From: Apiosordaria backusii
Taxonomy: Eukaryota > Ascomycota > Sordariomycetes > Sordariales > Lasiosphaeriaceae
DNA: 64,000 bases
Reading direction: 5' to 3'
Assembly: GCA_030549205.1 (NCBI GenBank)
Contig: JAUKTV010000014.1
Coordinates: 744,001 to 808,000, forward strand
In this document: positions 11,221 to 22,100 of the stretch, piece after piece
How the letters are laid out: each line of letters starts with the position of its first letter
Numbering within the stretch: the first letter of the stretch is position 1
The notes under the pieces: generated by a model
What the model saw: the letters and a program-made list of their open reading frames with translations, nothing else
What the model was told of the DNA's origin: nothing
Databases searched by the model: none
Translations under genes and position numbers: made by a program

Positions 11221-11239
11221 TCCAAACTCTGCAAGAGGG
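11221..11239. repeat. Right boundary: 11-bp terminal inverted repeat plus 8-bp target duplication
   Basis: TCCAAACTCTG (11221-11231) followed by CAAGAGGG (11232-11239). Both match the left boundary exactly, the TIR inverted and the octamer direct. Confidence 0.88.
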
Positions 11240-11651
11240 GAGCTGGAGAGGAATCGTTGAAATTTCAACACGCAACATTGAAGAGGTCAAGAAACGATTG
11301 CATGCCTGCAGCACCTTATTGATGACTACCAGTAGTATTAATTCGAAACAAAAACAATAGATGGCTGAGCCTGAGGCAACATGCTTCCTTCTTCGAACTC
11401 CTAACAGCACCCTCAACCTGTGATACCACACCCAGTAGAGTAGCCACTGTCACGTCATAACCTTGCCCAACCCCCGAAAGCCGTCGGTATTCCTGATTCC
11501 TCCTTCCAGGTTTGCCGTCATAGGATGGGCAACACGTTATCGAGTTTGCAAATAATCTTGACCAAGGAAACCAGGACTCGGAGCAAATTCAGCTGGACGT
11601 TCAAAGTCTGCAGTGTGTTTCTGCCTCGACGTTAGCTAAGTCCTTAGGTAC
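11240..11651. other. Intergenic stretch, no gene seen
   Basis: Sequence of normal composition between the transposon and the small secreted-protein frame. GC content recovers immediately at the TIR. Nothing recognisable. Confidence 0.5.
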
Positions 11652-11897
11652 TCATGCCGCGGTAGTGCGCAAGGGCGGCCCAAAAAAAGCATACTTAACA
11701 ACGTTCTGTCTGTTATTACTTGGCTTTGCGATGCGTAGCAGAGGCAGAGATTCTGGCGACCTTGGCACAGCAATGGAGTACCCATGCTCAGGCACCGTGG
11801 CAACCTCTATGGCTCCCGGGGTGATTACTGGAGCAGCAAGCGCCAGGGGTGACCCGATGGCGAGCAGGAGGGTAAGGCTGGTGGTCGGTGGCTTCAT
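11652..11897 (-). CDS. Possible small secreted protein
   Basis: 81-aa frame with a good signal peptide (MKPPTTSLTLLLAIGSPLAL, then AAPV as a likely cleavage site). The mature part is about 60 aa, has no cysteines and shows no known family. A GTAATA donor lies near codon 60 with a possible branch (GCTAAC) and CTGCAG acceptor downstream; that splice would end the protein two codons later, so the C-terminus is uncertain. The signal peptide is the only real support. Confidence 0.35.
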   Translation of the reverse strand: MKPPTTSLTLLLAIGSPLALAAPVITPGAIEVATVPEHGYSIAVPRSPESLPLLRIAKPSNNRQNVVKYAFFGPPLRTTAA

Positions 11898-12228
11898 GTT
11901 GATACGTCGGGAGTGGAGAGAATCGTGTCTTGATATTGTGACTAGAAACGCTATGATCGGCCCTTGTCAGCAAAACCATGGGGTGGTGGGCCGTTAAGTA
12001 GACACCCGCGACTGAATCAATACCTTTTCGTCCCGGGGAAACAGTCAGCATACGGTAGGTAAGCAAAAAATAACCGAAGTTCCAGTTCATAATAAATACA
12101 GAGTTCAAGTCATGTCTCGGAGCGGGCCATTCCTCTTGTAGTGGCTCAAATGGCTTTGGCATGTGCCAACCAGATATTAAATATTGTAATTCCTTTGATT
12201 CAGGTCCCCTCATTCCTATAGCGCAGCT

Positions 12229-13129
12229 CTAATTCCGTGCCGGGCACCTTGGATCCAAAGATGAAGTCTCGCAAGACTGGCCTGATCGTTCAATCATCTT
12301 TCGTGGTCCTTCACTCCTGAGCCCCTCCTTGTTGGCCCCCGAGTTATCACCGTCCACGAGTTCCTTCAGCGCCTTACGTGATTCCGCATACCATGGCTCG
12401 ATGCCGTGGGCGGCACGGTCTTCTGCCTGGGCATCCAGATCCTTGACATCATCCGCCCACTTCCAACGGTGCCCTGCCTCCCTCTTTTTGTTGATGATCT
12501 CCAGAAGGAGTTGATCAATCTGCTTGTCTTCGTATTGTGTGTCTTCATCATAGCCTCCGTCTGAATTGTACCACAAGTTCTTGGCCACAAAAACAAGCTT
12601 ATAAGCTTCCCCGAGAGCATCTGGGTGGTCGATCTCGGAAATCTCTCGGATTGGCTTGATGAATCTGACCATTGCGCTCGCTATCGTGTTGTTATTGGTC
12701 CCGGTCTTCTTCCAGTCGTAGCACTCATCATGGAGTGCCCTTCCAATAGTGGTCATCTTCTTCTTCAAAGACTGAGCCAGAGATTGTGGGCCGAGTCGAG
12801 CAATGAGTAGAGGCTTGAGCGAGGCAGGAAGATCTTGTTTCGAGTTAGGTAGCCTGTGGGCCCTCGTATACCTACTCGCAGCCTGACAATGCGGAGAATA
12901 TGCTCACCATTGGCTATGCCTGTGGTGTTAACAAAGTCAACCAAGGCAGAAAGTTGCGCCTTCACAATGCAAGTTCATCTAGCGCACCCTTGAGTGTTGT
13001 GGGCTTTTCGTCGGTTTTCCAAATCCCTTTCAGACGCTTGACCTGTTCAAGGGTAATATCGTCGTCCGAATGCGGCCTTTTGTGTGCCTGCAAGGCTTTG
13101 TTTTTGAGAGCGTAGGCATGTTCGTACAT
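12229..13129 (-). pseudogene. Frameshifted member of the three-copy gene family
   Basis: Starts MYEHAYALKNKALQ at 13129 and runs as QVKRLKGIWKTDEKPTTL to about 12966, where the frame breaks (TGA at 12962-12964). After a one-base shift it resumes as IVKAQLSALVDFV, crosses an intron (12834-12907, GTGAGC donor, CTAAC branch, CAAG acceptor), and continues through MTTIGRALHDE...KREAGHRWKW to TAA at 12229. The left-edge copy has one extra T at the break (GAATTTGTC against GCATTGTG), so a single-base deletion explains it. The second exon aligns along its whole length with 13470-14062. Function unknown. A sequencing error is the main alternative to pseudogene status. Confidence 0.7.
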
Positions 13130-13469
13130 TGTTGAATCTGGCTTCCGAGTCGTCGATGTGATTTGGAAGTTGGTTGAGACGGTCTTTAAGAATGAATGAA
13201 CGCGAAACGTCAGGACGCGACGTGTAACGCGTCTTTATTAGAAATCAGCAGTGGAGTTCAAGTCTCCACCTGCTATGAACCGTCATTTTTAGAGAAATCG
13301 CTTCCGCTCCTGGTAAATAAGGTAAACAACACATGGTATCCCTGTCCTAGATGTCCTTGCACTTAAGCTGGCCAGCCATGCATTACACCAGGATGTGGCT
13401 TGAGGGCTTAGCAGCAACCTCGTCGACCATCACAACAAGCGTGTTTGAATGCCACATGAGCCAGCCACC

Positions 13470-14354
13470 TCAGAAATCGGACTCGGATGATGAGTCTAGG
13501 TCGCTTAACCCGCTGGCCATGACAGCAACAGTCGTTCCCGCCGCGGCGGTATCCTCCCTGTCAGCACAAAACTCCTCCACAAGTGCCTTCAATGCTTGAC
13601 GTGACTTCACCAACCATTTTTCAGTGCCCATATCAGCCCGATCTTTCGCCTCGGCCTCAAGTCTCTCAAGTTCCGCTTTCCATGCCCAGGTATGACCTGC
13701 CTCCTTCCTCCTATCGATCAAGTCTGTGATCAACTCGTCCAATTCCGTATCGTGCTCTGTGCAGCCGTCAGGGAGATAGCTGGTCGACTCCATATTGAAC
13801 CACCAGCTCTTCGCCTGGAAAGCAAGCTTGTAAGCTTCCTCGAGCGCATCCTCGTGCTCCATTTGGGAGATACTTTGAATTGGCTTCAAAAAGACGACCA
13901 TCAGGCCGGCCAAGTCATCGTTGGTAACGCCCGTCTTTCGGTAGTTATAGGACTTGTTGTACAATGGTGATGCCAGAGTGGCCATTTTCCGCTGTAAAGA
14001 TTTGGCAAGAGACTTGGGTCCCAGTCGAGAGAGAACTAGAGCCCTCAGGTTCGCGGATACTTCTGATTTCTCTTGTCAGTTGGCGCTCTTCCGACAACAG
14101 AGGAGTTGAACTCTTGGAACGCGCTTACCAGTTACGAGGCCTTTATCGTCAACAAACCGGATGAACTGAGCAAGCAGAGCCTTGAGACACACGTTCTCAT
14201 TCACCAAATCCTCTATGCTCTTTTGTTCATCGTTGTTGACCCAGAGGCCCTTCAGACTTAATCGCCGGAGTCGCTTGGTGTCGTCAGGACTGGGGCCGAC
14301 TTGCGCGGTCTCCGAGATTGCTCTCTTCCGGTTTGTTGGTGCTGACGGGTTCAT
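13470..14354 (-). CDS. Intact member of the unrecognised three-copy gene family
   Basis: Predicted 272 aa from exons 14354-14129 and 14062-13470. The 66-bp intron has a GTAAGC donor, CTGAC branch and CAG acceptor and is phase 1, as in the other two copies. It starts MNPSAPTNRKRAISETAQVG; a basic N-terminus leads to LRRLSLKGLW, the segment most conserved between copies, then a leucine-rich helical stretch, RLGPKSLAKSLQ, and a long, charged, probably helical second half with the shared (K/R)REAGH.W.W motif. The Ser/Asp-rich tail is SGLSDLDSSSESDF. No signal peptide, membrane segment or known domain is visible. The only uninterrupted copy of the family in this window; a nuclear or cytosolic protein would fit. 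Confidence 0.7.
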
Positions 14355-14574
14355 GCTATAATGTGTGGCGGCGAGAGAGGAAGCATGGTAGGGAGGAAGC
14401 GGTTGTGTTCAGCACTTTTGGGTTGGGCAAACAATTGAATGGAAGAAGTCTGGAAGTGCAAAGGAGGTCAAAATAGGAGAAGGACGGGGGTTTTATCCTT
14501 ATGGCTGACGCGTGCGTGGACGCGTCTGGGAAATTGCTTTTGCCACAGCGGCGGGACATGCAACCTCTCTCAGC
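14355..14574. promoter_or_regulatory. Upstream region of the intact family member
   Basis: Short region between the start of the intact paralogue and the second transposon-like terminus; it must hold that gene's promoter. No clear TATA box or operator was found. Confidence 0.3.
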
Positions 14575-14767
14575 CAGGGTCTGGACTAGTCTGCTAGTAT
14601 TTAGTACTAGTACTAGTATTCTAGTACTAGACTAGTATTCTGGTACTAGACTAGTATTCTGGTACTAGACTAGTATTCTAGTACTAGACTAGTATTGAGT
14701 ACTAGACTACTAGTATTAAGTACTAGACTAGTATTGAGAACTAGACTGGTATTGAAAACTAGGTACC
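14575..14767. repeat. Second hAT-like terminus with TAGTAC array (truncated element)
   Basis: Begins CAGGGTCTGGACTAGT, differing from the right-end TIR of the large element (read outward-in as CAGAGTTTGGACTAGT) by two transitions. It is followed by about nine units close to CTAGACTAGTATTCTGGTA. No matching right terminus or 8-bp duplication was found near 14767, so it looks like one end of a related, truncated element. It lies directly upstream of the HET pseudogene. Confidence 0.6.
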
Positions 14768-14779
14768 TACCTATGCGCA

Positions 14780-16961
14780 ATGACACAACGGCAAACCACT
14801 CCGATATGCGACGACTGTACTAAAATTCTGGAAGATGTGGCTACAATACTCTCATCTAGCCCGACAGAAACGAAGGCGTTCACCGAGTTTAATGAAGTGC
14901 ATCAAAGGCGGCTGGAAACCCGTGCGGCTCAGGAAACATGTCATATGTGCTCCCTCATGGCCACCTCAATGCTCTATTGCAGCCACTCGGCCCTACAAGC
15001 CGCGCAGTATTAGATATTCGTCTGTCGGAGGATTCAGTGAGTGTCACTCTTCGTCATGGCGTAGCTTTTCATCATGGGGCAGAACTGGATGATCCGAGAG
15101 ATCATGACGGCGTCGGATCCCTCACTTACCACTTGGGGCAGCTCCAAATACAGGAGGGTAAGAATGAGACCAACTATACACTAGAATTACTGTATGTTCA
15201 AAGCTAACCATTGTAGCTACTTATGGGGATATGCGTACAACCAGCGCTCATATCACATGGTCATCTAAGACGCTGAGTAGTATTCGAGCCTGGTTGCACA
15301 CCTGCCATGTATCTCATGCCAACCAATGCATCAAATCTCGATCATCAAGACGGCTTCCAAGAAGGTTGATCGATGTCTAGTCTTCTGGAGCCAGTCATCA
15401 TCCATTCAATGAAGGAATAACGAGCCTAGAAGACTTCGACCGCCTGGATTTTCAGATATGCCGGAATGTCTGTATAGTCTCCACAGATAACTTGTCCCCG
15501 AACACTCAATATCTCACACTGAGTCACAGGTGGGGAGATCCACCCAGCATCTTACTTACAAGTAGAACGTCATTTTTGCTCGATAGCGATATTTCAACTC
15601 ACCTTTCAAATTGCAAAGAGGCAGCCGTATTCCGACACGCCATCCATGTCACCAGAGGCCTTGGATTTCGGTACATCTGGATCGACGCCTTGTGTATAAT
15701 GCAAGACAACGCGTCTGAAAAGACAGTCGACAATCGACATCATGCAGATGGACGAGATTTACACCAACTCTACCCTCAACATCTCGGCTACCGAAGCCCA
15801 AGTTCTCAGATGCCTTATCTTTGACCGCAAACCCTTCTCCATCAGTCCATTGAGAGCGACTGTCACTGTACCTACAACTCAGCGGAGCATGACACTCAAA
15901 GCCTTCTCTCCGGAATGTCGCGTACTACAAGGCCCCTTGTACAACCGCGGTTGGGTGTTCCAAGAGAGGAGTCTTGCACCCCGTACCTTATTGTTCATTT
16001 CACGAATTCTCAGGTGTTTTGGGAGTGCCATGCGATAGAGGCATCAGAAGTCCTGCTGTCAGGCATTGCAAGTCAGCGACACAGGCGTCTGGGCATGGCC
16101 ACCACGGATCTCTCAGAGATGAGAAAAGACAACGGACAAGCGAGATGGCGGTATATTCTTCAGGAATACTCTCATACTTCCGTAACTTTTGTCGACGATC
16201 GTCTAAGAGCCATCTCGGCTGTGGCAAAGCTTTTTGGTTCTGCCATGCAACTGGACCCGTCCGACTATCTTGCTGGTCTTTGGAAAGATAGCGTGCCACT
16301 ATCCCTTCTTTGGTGGCAGGATGCAAATGGAAAGCGACATGATCCAAAGACTGGAATTGCAACGGAGACTGACACTGCGCCTTCCTGGTCCTGGGCATCT
16401 GTTATGGGGTCGGTTGCAATCACGGACCCTCCATTCGTAACGTCCACCACTGCTAAAGTTCTGGATGTTCATATTGTACGAGCCTCGCAAAATCTCTTTG
16501 ACGGAGTGGAGTCATGTCATCTTCGTCTTCGTGGACATGTCTGTAAGTTTCGCCGGGTCATTGAGGACGGAACACCTTACATCAAGATATCAGAATATGC
16601 CAAATTCCCAGAACTCAACGAGCATGGCCCAGGAGATGGGTTCTTTATCCAATGGGACATATCTCGTGCCGTGGTTGAGGATCTTCTGGGAAGCATCACT
16701 TACGAGGGGTCCAACTCACCAACATACTGCTTACTCCATATCGCCAGGAACCAAGACATGGTCAATACGTCTATGGAAGAAGGGATTGTCCTGCAAAGAG
16801 CCTCGAGCCGTGGTGGTTATTTACGAGTTGGGTACTTCTGCCTTCCATATCCACAGAGACTCGCAGGCACAGAGCTCGAGGCCGCTTTAAACGGTGGCCT
16901 GGGCACTTTGGAGTTCCATGATCGTGGCCTGGATAGGAAGTATGTCATTGACATCTTGTAA
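14780..16961 (+). pseudogene. HET-domain (heterokaryon incompatibility) protein, multiply disrupted
   Basis: Clear HET-domain landmarks: YLTLSHRWG near 15515, YIWIDALCIMQD near 15680, IYTNSTLNISATEA near 15755, and GWVFQER followed by TNSQVFWECH near 15950-16030. The C-terminal extension reads cleanly to TAA at 16961. The frame changes at about 14975, at about 15720 (after AAAAG) and back at about 15990, and there is an in-frame TAG at 15378-15380. A good intron (15158-15216, GTAAGA donor, GCTAAC branch, GTAG acceptor) is still present. HET proteins trigger cell death on recognition of non-self. With at least three frame changes and a stop, this copy should be non-functional unless the assembly is faulty. 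Confidence 0.85.
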
Positions 16962-17273
16962 TGCGCTTCAAACTTGCGTCCCAATTAAGAATGTACACAT
17001 GTCTTGCTTTGATATCAGACCGACTAGCGAGCCTACAGGTGATTCTTCTAGAAAATCTCCTAAAGTCTTCATGATGGAAGCAAGTGACAAAAGTTCCCGC
17101 GCTCGCCTGCCTTAGAACCCCAGCAGTGACCCCCACTTTGCGGGGGTGGAGCCACCAACGGGAGCAAAGTGGGGGCACCCTCCCTAGCGCCCGCTAAGCT
17201 CCAGCAGTCTAAATCCACCACCTTCACATCACCCTCCACATCACGATTCATCATCCTCTCTCCCTTCCATGCC

Positions 17274-18878
17274 ATGTCCAACCCACCATCGGGGCGCTCC
17301 AGAAGCCGCTCCCCTTCCCATCATAAACCACGCTCACACAGGCCACATCCCCACCCCTGCCGCGCAATCCGTCCCTTACTCCTCCTAGTCGCACTCGTAA
17401 ACCTCTCATGGTCCCTCTACCAACTCCCCGTCGCCCGCGTGATCGAATCCCGCCTCTGTCACGATCACTACTCCCTTTCGGACCCATCAGTCATTCTGCC
17501 AGATGGCACAGTCCCAGAGGAGCTATGTAAACTTGACGAGATCCAGCAGCGACTGGGGAAGTTGCAAGGGGTGATGGAGACTGTGTGGGTGGGCGGTGAC
17601 TTTTTGATGACGATCCCGTTGGTGACGCTGGCGGATAGGTACGGGTATGGGTTTGTTTTGACGCTGAATCTCCTCCCGAGGGCGTTTTTGCTGGGGTGGA
17701 CGCTGGTGGTTGGGTATTTCGGGGGGATGTTGAGATTGCCGGTGGAGTGGGTGGTAATGGCACCAGGGGGAAGTTGGTTGGGAGGGGATTGTGTGTTTAA
17801 TTCTGTGGTCTACTTTCTGATCTCGGAGCTGACGGAGGATCATGTTTTGCGGTGAGTGTCTTACTTTCATGCTATCAAGGGGAGAATGTTTACTGACGGC
17901 TAATATGACAGAGCAACCTTCTTCGCCTACCTCAACGCCACAACCTCCATCTTCTCCAGCCAACTCGGGCCAGCACTCGCCTCCTTCACCATGTCTTTTC
18001 GCCTGTGGCTACCCTTCGTCCTAGGACTAGCCCTATTACTCCTCTCAGCCCCCTGATCTCTCTCCTCCCCTTATCCCCTCCCCCCATCCCCCCCATCACC
18101 ACCCCTCCTCCCCCTCCACCTCCTCCCCCCTCCTCCCCCCTTTCCACCCCCACCCCCGTCCAAAACCCTCAAATCCCTCCTCACCACCCGCCTCACCTCC
18201 ATTCTATCCCTCCTCACAGCCCCTTCCCACAACTTCCTCCTCCTCCTCCTCGTCTTCTTTCTCGCCTCCCTCGCCTCCTCAGACACCAAGCTCCTCCCCC
18301 TCTACATCTCCAAGCGCTCCACCTGGAAATTCTCCCGCATCGGCTACCTCCTCTCCCTCAAAGCCCTCTTCAACTTTTTTTTACTTACCTACATCATCCC
18401 CTTTCTCCTTCGCCGACAACAAGCAAGATTCATTATATCCTCCCCTCATGAACCCGAAGCTGCCTCGGGATCGACAACAAGGACGACAATCTACAATGCG
18501 AAAATCTGCCTGTTGTTATCAGCGTTTGGGGCCTTGTGTATCTCCCTCGCTCCGGGGATTGGCTGGTTGGTGGCCGCGCTGGGGGTGTACGCGCTGGGGA
18601 TTGCATTGCCGATGTTTACGTTTGGGTTGCTGAAGAGTGGGCATGTGGTCAAGCAGGGTAGTAAAGATGGGGATGCGGACGCGACGGGGGTGGTGTTTTC
18701 GGTTGTGATGCTGGTCAGGACGGTGGGGACGTTGCTGGGGGCCATGGTTATGCCTGTTCTTTGGGTGCAGGCGTTGAAGACTGGGAAGGAGGAGAACTTG
18801 GGGCTGCCCTGGTGTGTTAGTGGGGTTGTTTATGGGGTTGCAAGTTTGGTCCTGTTTGGGATGAGGGTGCCTGGATAG
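17274..18878 (+). CDS. Major facilitator superfamily transporter with one internal stop
   Basis: Exons 17274-17851 and 17912-18878 (60-bp intron, GTGAGT donor). 515 codons are in frame except for one TGA at 18054-18056. It starts MSNPPSGRSRSRSPSH, a cytosolic Arg/Ser-rich leader. TM1 is RPLLLLVALVNLSWSLYQL. The CKLDEIQQRLGKL loop and the ADRYG motif-A remnant match fungal MFS efflux pumps, and several hydrophobic segments follow in both exons. The TGA falls at the start of a C-rich, Pro-rich central loop (18054-18165). An alternative frame across this tract would read through without the stop, so a pair of compensating indels or a homopolymer miscount is as likely as true inactivation. It lies next to the PKS and is the probable product exporter of the cluster. 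Confidence 0.65.
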
Positions 18879-18919
18879 ATGGGATGACGGAATAGTGGAA
18901 GAGCAATCATACTGCAGAT

Positions 18920-19050
18920 AATGCTGAAAGTAATGCTGAAAGTAGTGCTGAAAGTAATGCTGAAAGTAATGCTGAAAGTAATATTAAAAGTAATTGCGAA
19001 AGGCAATGTGTTGGGTTGATGTGTTAATGTGTTAATGTGTTAATGTGTTT
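18920..19050. repeat. Two short tandem repeats in the MFS-PKS convergent gap
   Basis: About six units of AATGCTGAAAGT (18920-18998), then about four units of GTGTTAAT (19016-19049). They lie between the 3' ends of the transporter and the PKS. Confidence 0.8.
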
Positions 19051-19160
19051 TAAGGTCAGAAAAAAACATCATGACAGTGATATGAATGCCGATCAAAAGA
19101 TCGGAAGTAATGACGGGATAGAGCAATACCAACACCACAAATCGGCCAAAAACCAAACAA

Positions 19161-22100
19161 TCACCCCCTCCTCGCAACTTCAAACAGGAAGTCATACCCC
19201 GGACCCACCCCCTTCTCCCACTCCTCTGTTCCGATCTCCACACCCAAATCATGTAAATGCTCTCCTCCATCAACCTGCAACATTTTGCACTCGACACCCC
19301 TGATCTCCGCCCATTCCAAAAAGCTCTTTGCACCACTAATAGGAGCAATCTCATCGGCTGTACCGTGGATGATGTATGTCGGGACGGTATAGTCGCCGTC
19401 CAAGATCCTTCTCTCTGGACTGATGGACGCCACTTGTTCTGGCGAAATGGGACCATTGGGGGATGAGAGGCCATTCAAAAGGAGAGGGAGGCCAGTGCCA
19501 TACTTGAAGAGGGAGAGGACTAGATCTGAGCGGGGATCGCCATGGCGAAGCCAGCCCAGGTCGCGCTCTTCGGTGGGGACCGAAAAGGTCGAGGAGCGGG
19601 CGTGGTAGGTTGTGATCTTGTCAAAGTTTAGCTACTCGTTCATCCTGTTGACATCTTAAGAAGGGAACTTACAGGTGTGCGTGGAAGACTCTCGATGATT
19701 TTATCGAGAGATGTCTTCCCAGTTGGGACTGTGCTCAAGCGAGGTCTATCCAGCTCTGCTTCCAACAGGACAATCAGTTTCAAAATATCATACGAAGTCA
19801 AGTTTGTAGGGCAAGAGAAAACATCGACTCACTACCAGACTCAAAATCATAAGGGGCATAAAGGCTCAATACCGCCGTTGGAGGTGGTGTTGAGTTCTCT
19901 CGAGTTGTCCACCCGAGAGACATCGCCAAATGCCCCCCGCTCGACCATCCTATAACTACCACTTTGCTTGCGTCCACATTGTCGAACCCACGGCTTTCGC
20001 TGATCTGCGGTAGCTTGGTCTTACACCACTGATAGGCAGACAATACATCCGCCATAGGGCCGTCGATGAGGTTGACTTCCGGGCAGAGCCGGTAGTCGAT
20101 GCTAACGGGGAGGAAGCCATTGACGAGGAGATGGCGGGTTTGGGCTGGACGGATGGCCTTCCGGGACAGGGTCATGTGGCCGCCGCCATGGATCATCAGA
20201 GCTGCCAGGAGAATATGTTAGATCATGTTGTCGAAGAACAGGCCTGAGGTGGATATCTTACCGATGGGCATTGGGTCATTCTGTCGTGGCCCAGGCACAG
20301 GGAAGTAAATATCTGCGTGAATCTTTACCCCATCCACCTCTTTATACACCATTGTTTCCAAGGTATACCCATCTGACCTCTCCACACTTTTCGCCGGCAT
20401 GGGTAATGGGACATCACTCCAAACCCTATCACACCCCACAAGCAATCGCTGTGTCTGCGCTTCAAGTGTCTTCCCCGTTGAGTAACCCACCCACGAAAAC
20501 CCCGCCTTCTCGAAAGTCTCCATCCACCATTCAGCCGGTTGCAAGGGATACGCCGTCCGCCCTTCGGCATGCCACCACCCATCCAGCAGCCCAAAAGAGA
20601 CATCATACCAGTCAATCGCCTTTGTAACCTCAGAAAGCACAAGAACCCCTCCAGCCTTGAGCGTCTCTCTCAACCTAGAACACGATGCCTTCCTGTTGGT
20701 GGTCGCATGTACACAATTAGTCCCAATTACAAGATCAAACCTTCCCCTGAACTTATCCGGAATCTCCTTCTCGAGGTCCAGCGTGGAGTATTCCAACCAG
20801 GGATATTGTCTGAACTTGGCTTTGGCTTTCGATACCAGGCCAGGTGAGATATCGGTGAAGATGTATTGCACTTGTGTCCCTGCGATGGAGAGGGCTTCTG
20901 CGAGACGTCTGGTTGTACCGCCTGTGCCGGCACCTACTTCTAGGATACGGACCGGGTGTTTGGCGTTTCGGAGCAGCTCGAGTACAAAAATGACAAGCTG
21001 CTCTGTCATGGTGGCTAGCATAGGTGATTTGGCGTAGTATGACTCCATAATTTCGAGGGATGCGGGAGTCCCGAACATAATGGAGACTGCGTTAGCTTTG
21101 CCGGTCAGACAGTCGGCTAAGTGGGGGCCGGTCAAGGATAACAAAGCTGTTTCGTCTTTGTAACCTGGCTGCTGGTTCTGGAGATCGTGGAGGAGTGCAG
21201 ACGACGAGGGGAATTGGTCTAGCGGTCTGTCTCCACGGGTAAACGTGCCTTGTTCATCGTCTATCAGGACGATGCCATGGTTTGCGAGGATTTGCCAGAG
21301 CCTCGACACCAGTCTGTCGGACTTAGTTGTGTCGTGGGGGATTTGTGGGATTCGTCGGCCAGTGGCAACGCCTGATATATCGACTCCGAGGGAGGCAAAA
21401 GCCTCCAGGATGTAAGCTACTGTGAGCCAGTCCTGAAGGGGAGCCACATGCTTCCAGTATTCCAGGAAGCCTCGGTTCGCAGCCGAGTTGTTGAAGCGCT
21501 CGTCTGTGATCTGGAGAGAAAGAAACGGGCTTTGTGTGAGGGAGCTTTTCGGCTCATCGAATGAATCATCACTTGTCCCAGATTGCCCCTCCAAGTTCGC
21601 CTTAGGACTTTGTGGCATTGGAATGTCAATACCAATGGACGCGACCAAATCCTTAACCGTGCTGTCGGCGAAAATGTCTTCGAGACGGACTGAGAAATTG
21701 TGTTCCAGTTCCTGTTGGAGTTCGATCATGGAAAGAGAGTCGATACCTAATTCGCAAAGAGCGGCAGCAGGTGATATTTCTTCAGCCTTGGCCCCTGAAA
21801 GCTCAGCCAATATCTGCAAAAGCTTTGCGTGGTCGGAAATGGTATTGGAAGCGGTGCCTGGGGCGCTGATGGCATGCACTGAATGTGGCTGAGGTGCGAG
21901 GTTTGCCAATGAATGAGGAAGAGAAGACTTTGATGCCAGGTGTCCCAGACGTTGAGCCAGAGTTTCCACCGTACTCTCCACAAGCCCGTCAAAGTCGATG
22001 ACTAGGTTCAGTTTGGAAGATAGCTGTTCAGTGAGCTCAACTGAGGCCAAGGAGTCCAACCCCAGTTCCGACAGGATTGTGTCATGGGGAATCGTGAACT

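Larger units (their letters stand above)
2459..11231. mobile_element. hAT-type DNA transposon insertion, RIP-degraded, with nested elements
   Basis: An 8,773-bp element bounded by perfect 11-bp terminal inverted repeats (CAGAGTTTGGA / TCCAAACTCTG) and flanked by a perfect 8-bp direct repeat, CAAGAGGG. An 8-bp target duplication and TIRs beginning CAG.G are typical of the hAT superfamily. The interior is extremely A+T rich apart from three solo LTRs and one patch around 6.4-7.2 kb, as expected after repeat-induced C-to-T mutation. Both ends carry subterminal arrays built on TAGTAC/CTAGTA. No intact transposase was found. Nested insertions probably account for part of the unusual length. The termini and duplication are seen directly; superfamily and RIP history are inferences from known element structure. 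Confidence 0.82.

Noticed and set aside
2459..11231. CRISPR-like or centromeric interpretation of the AT-rich repeats
   Set aside because: Eukaryotic context, irregular repeats, and clear transposon termini with target duplication.
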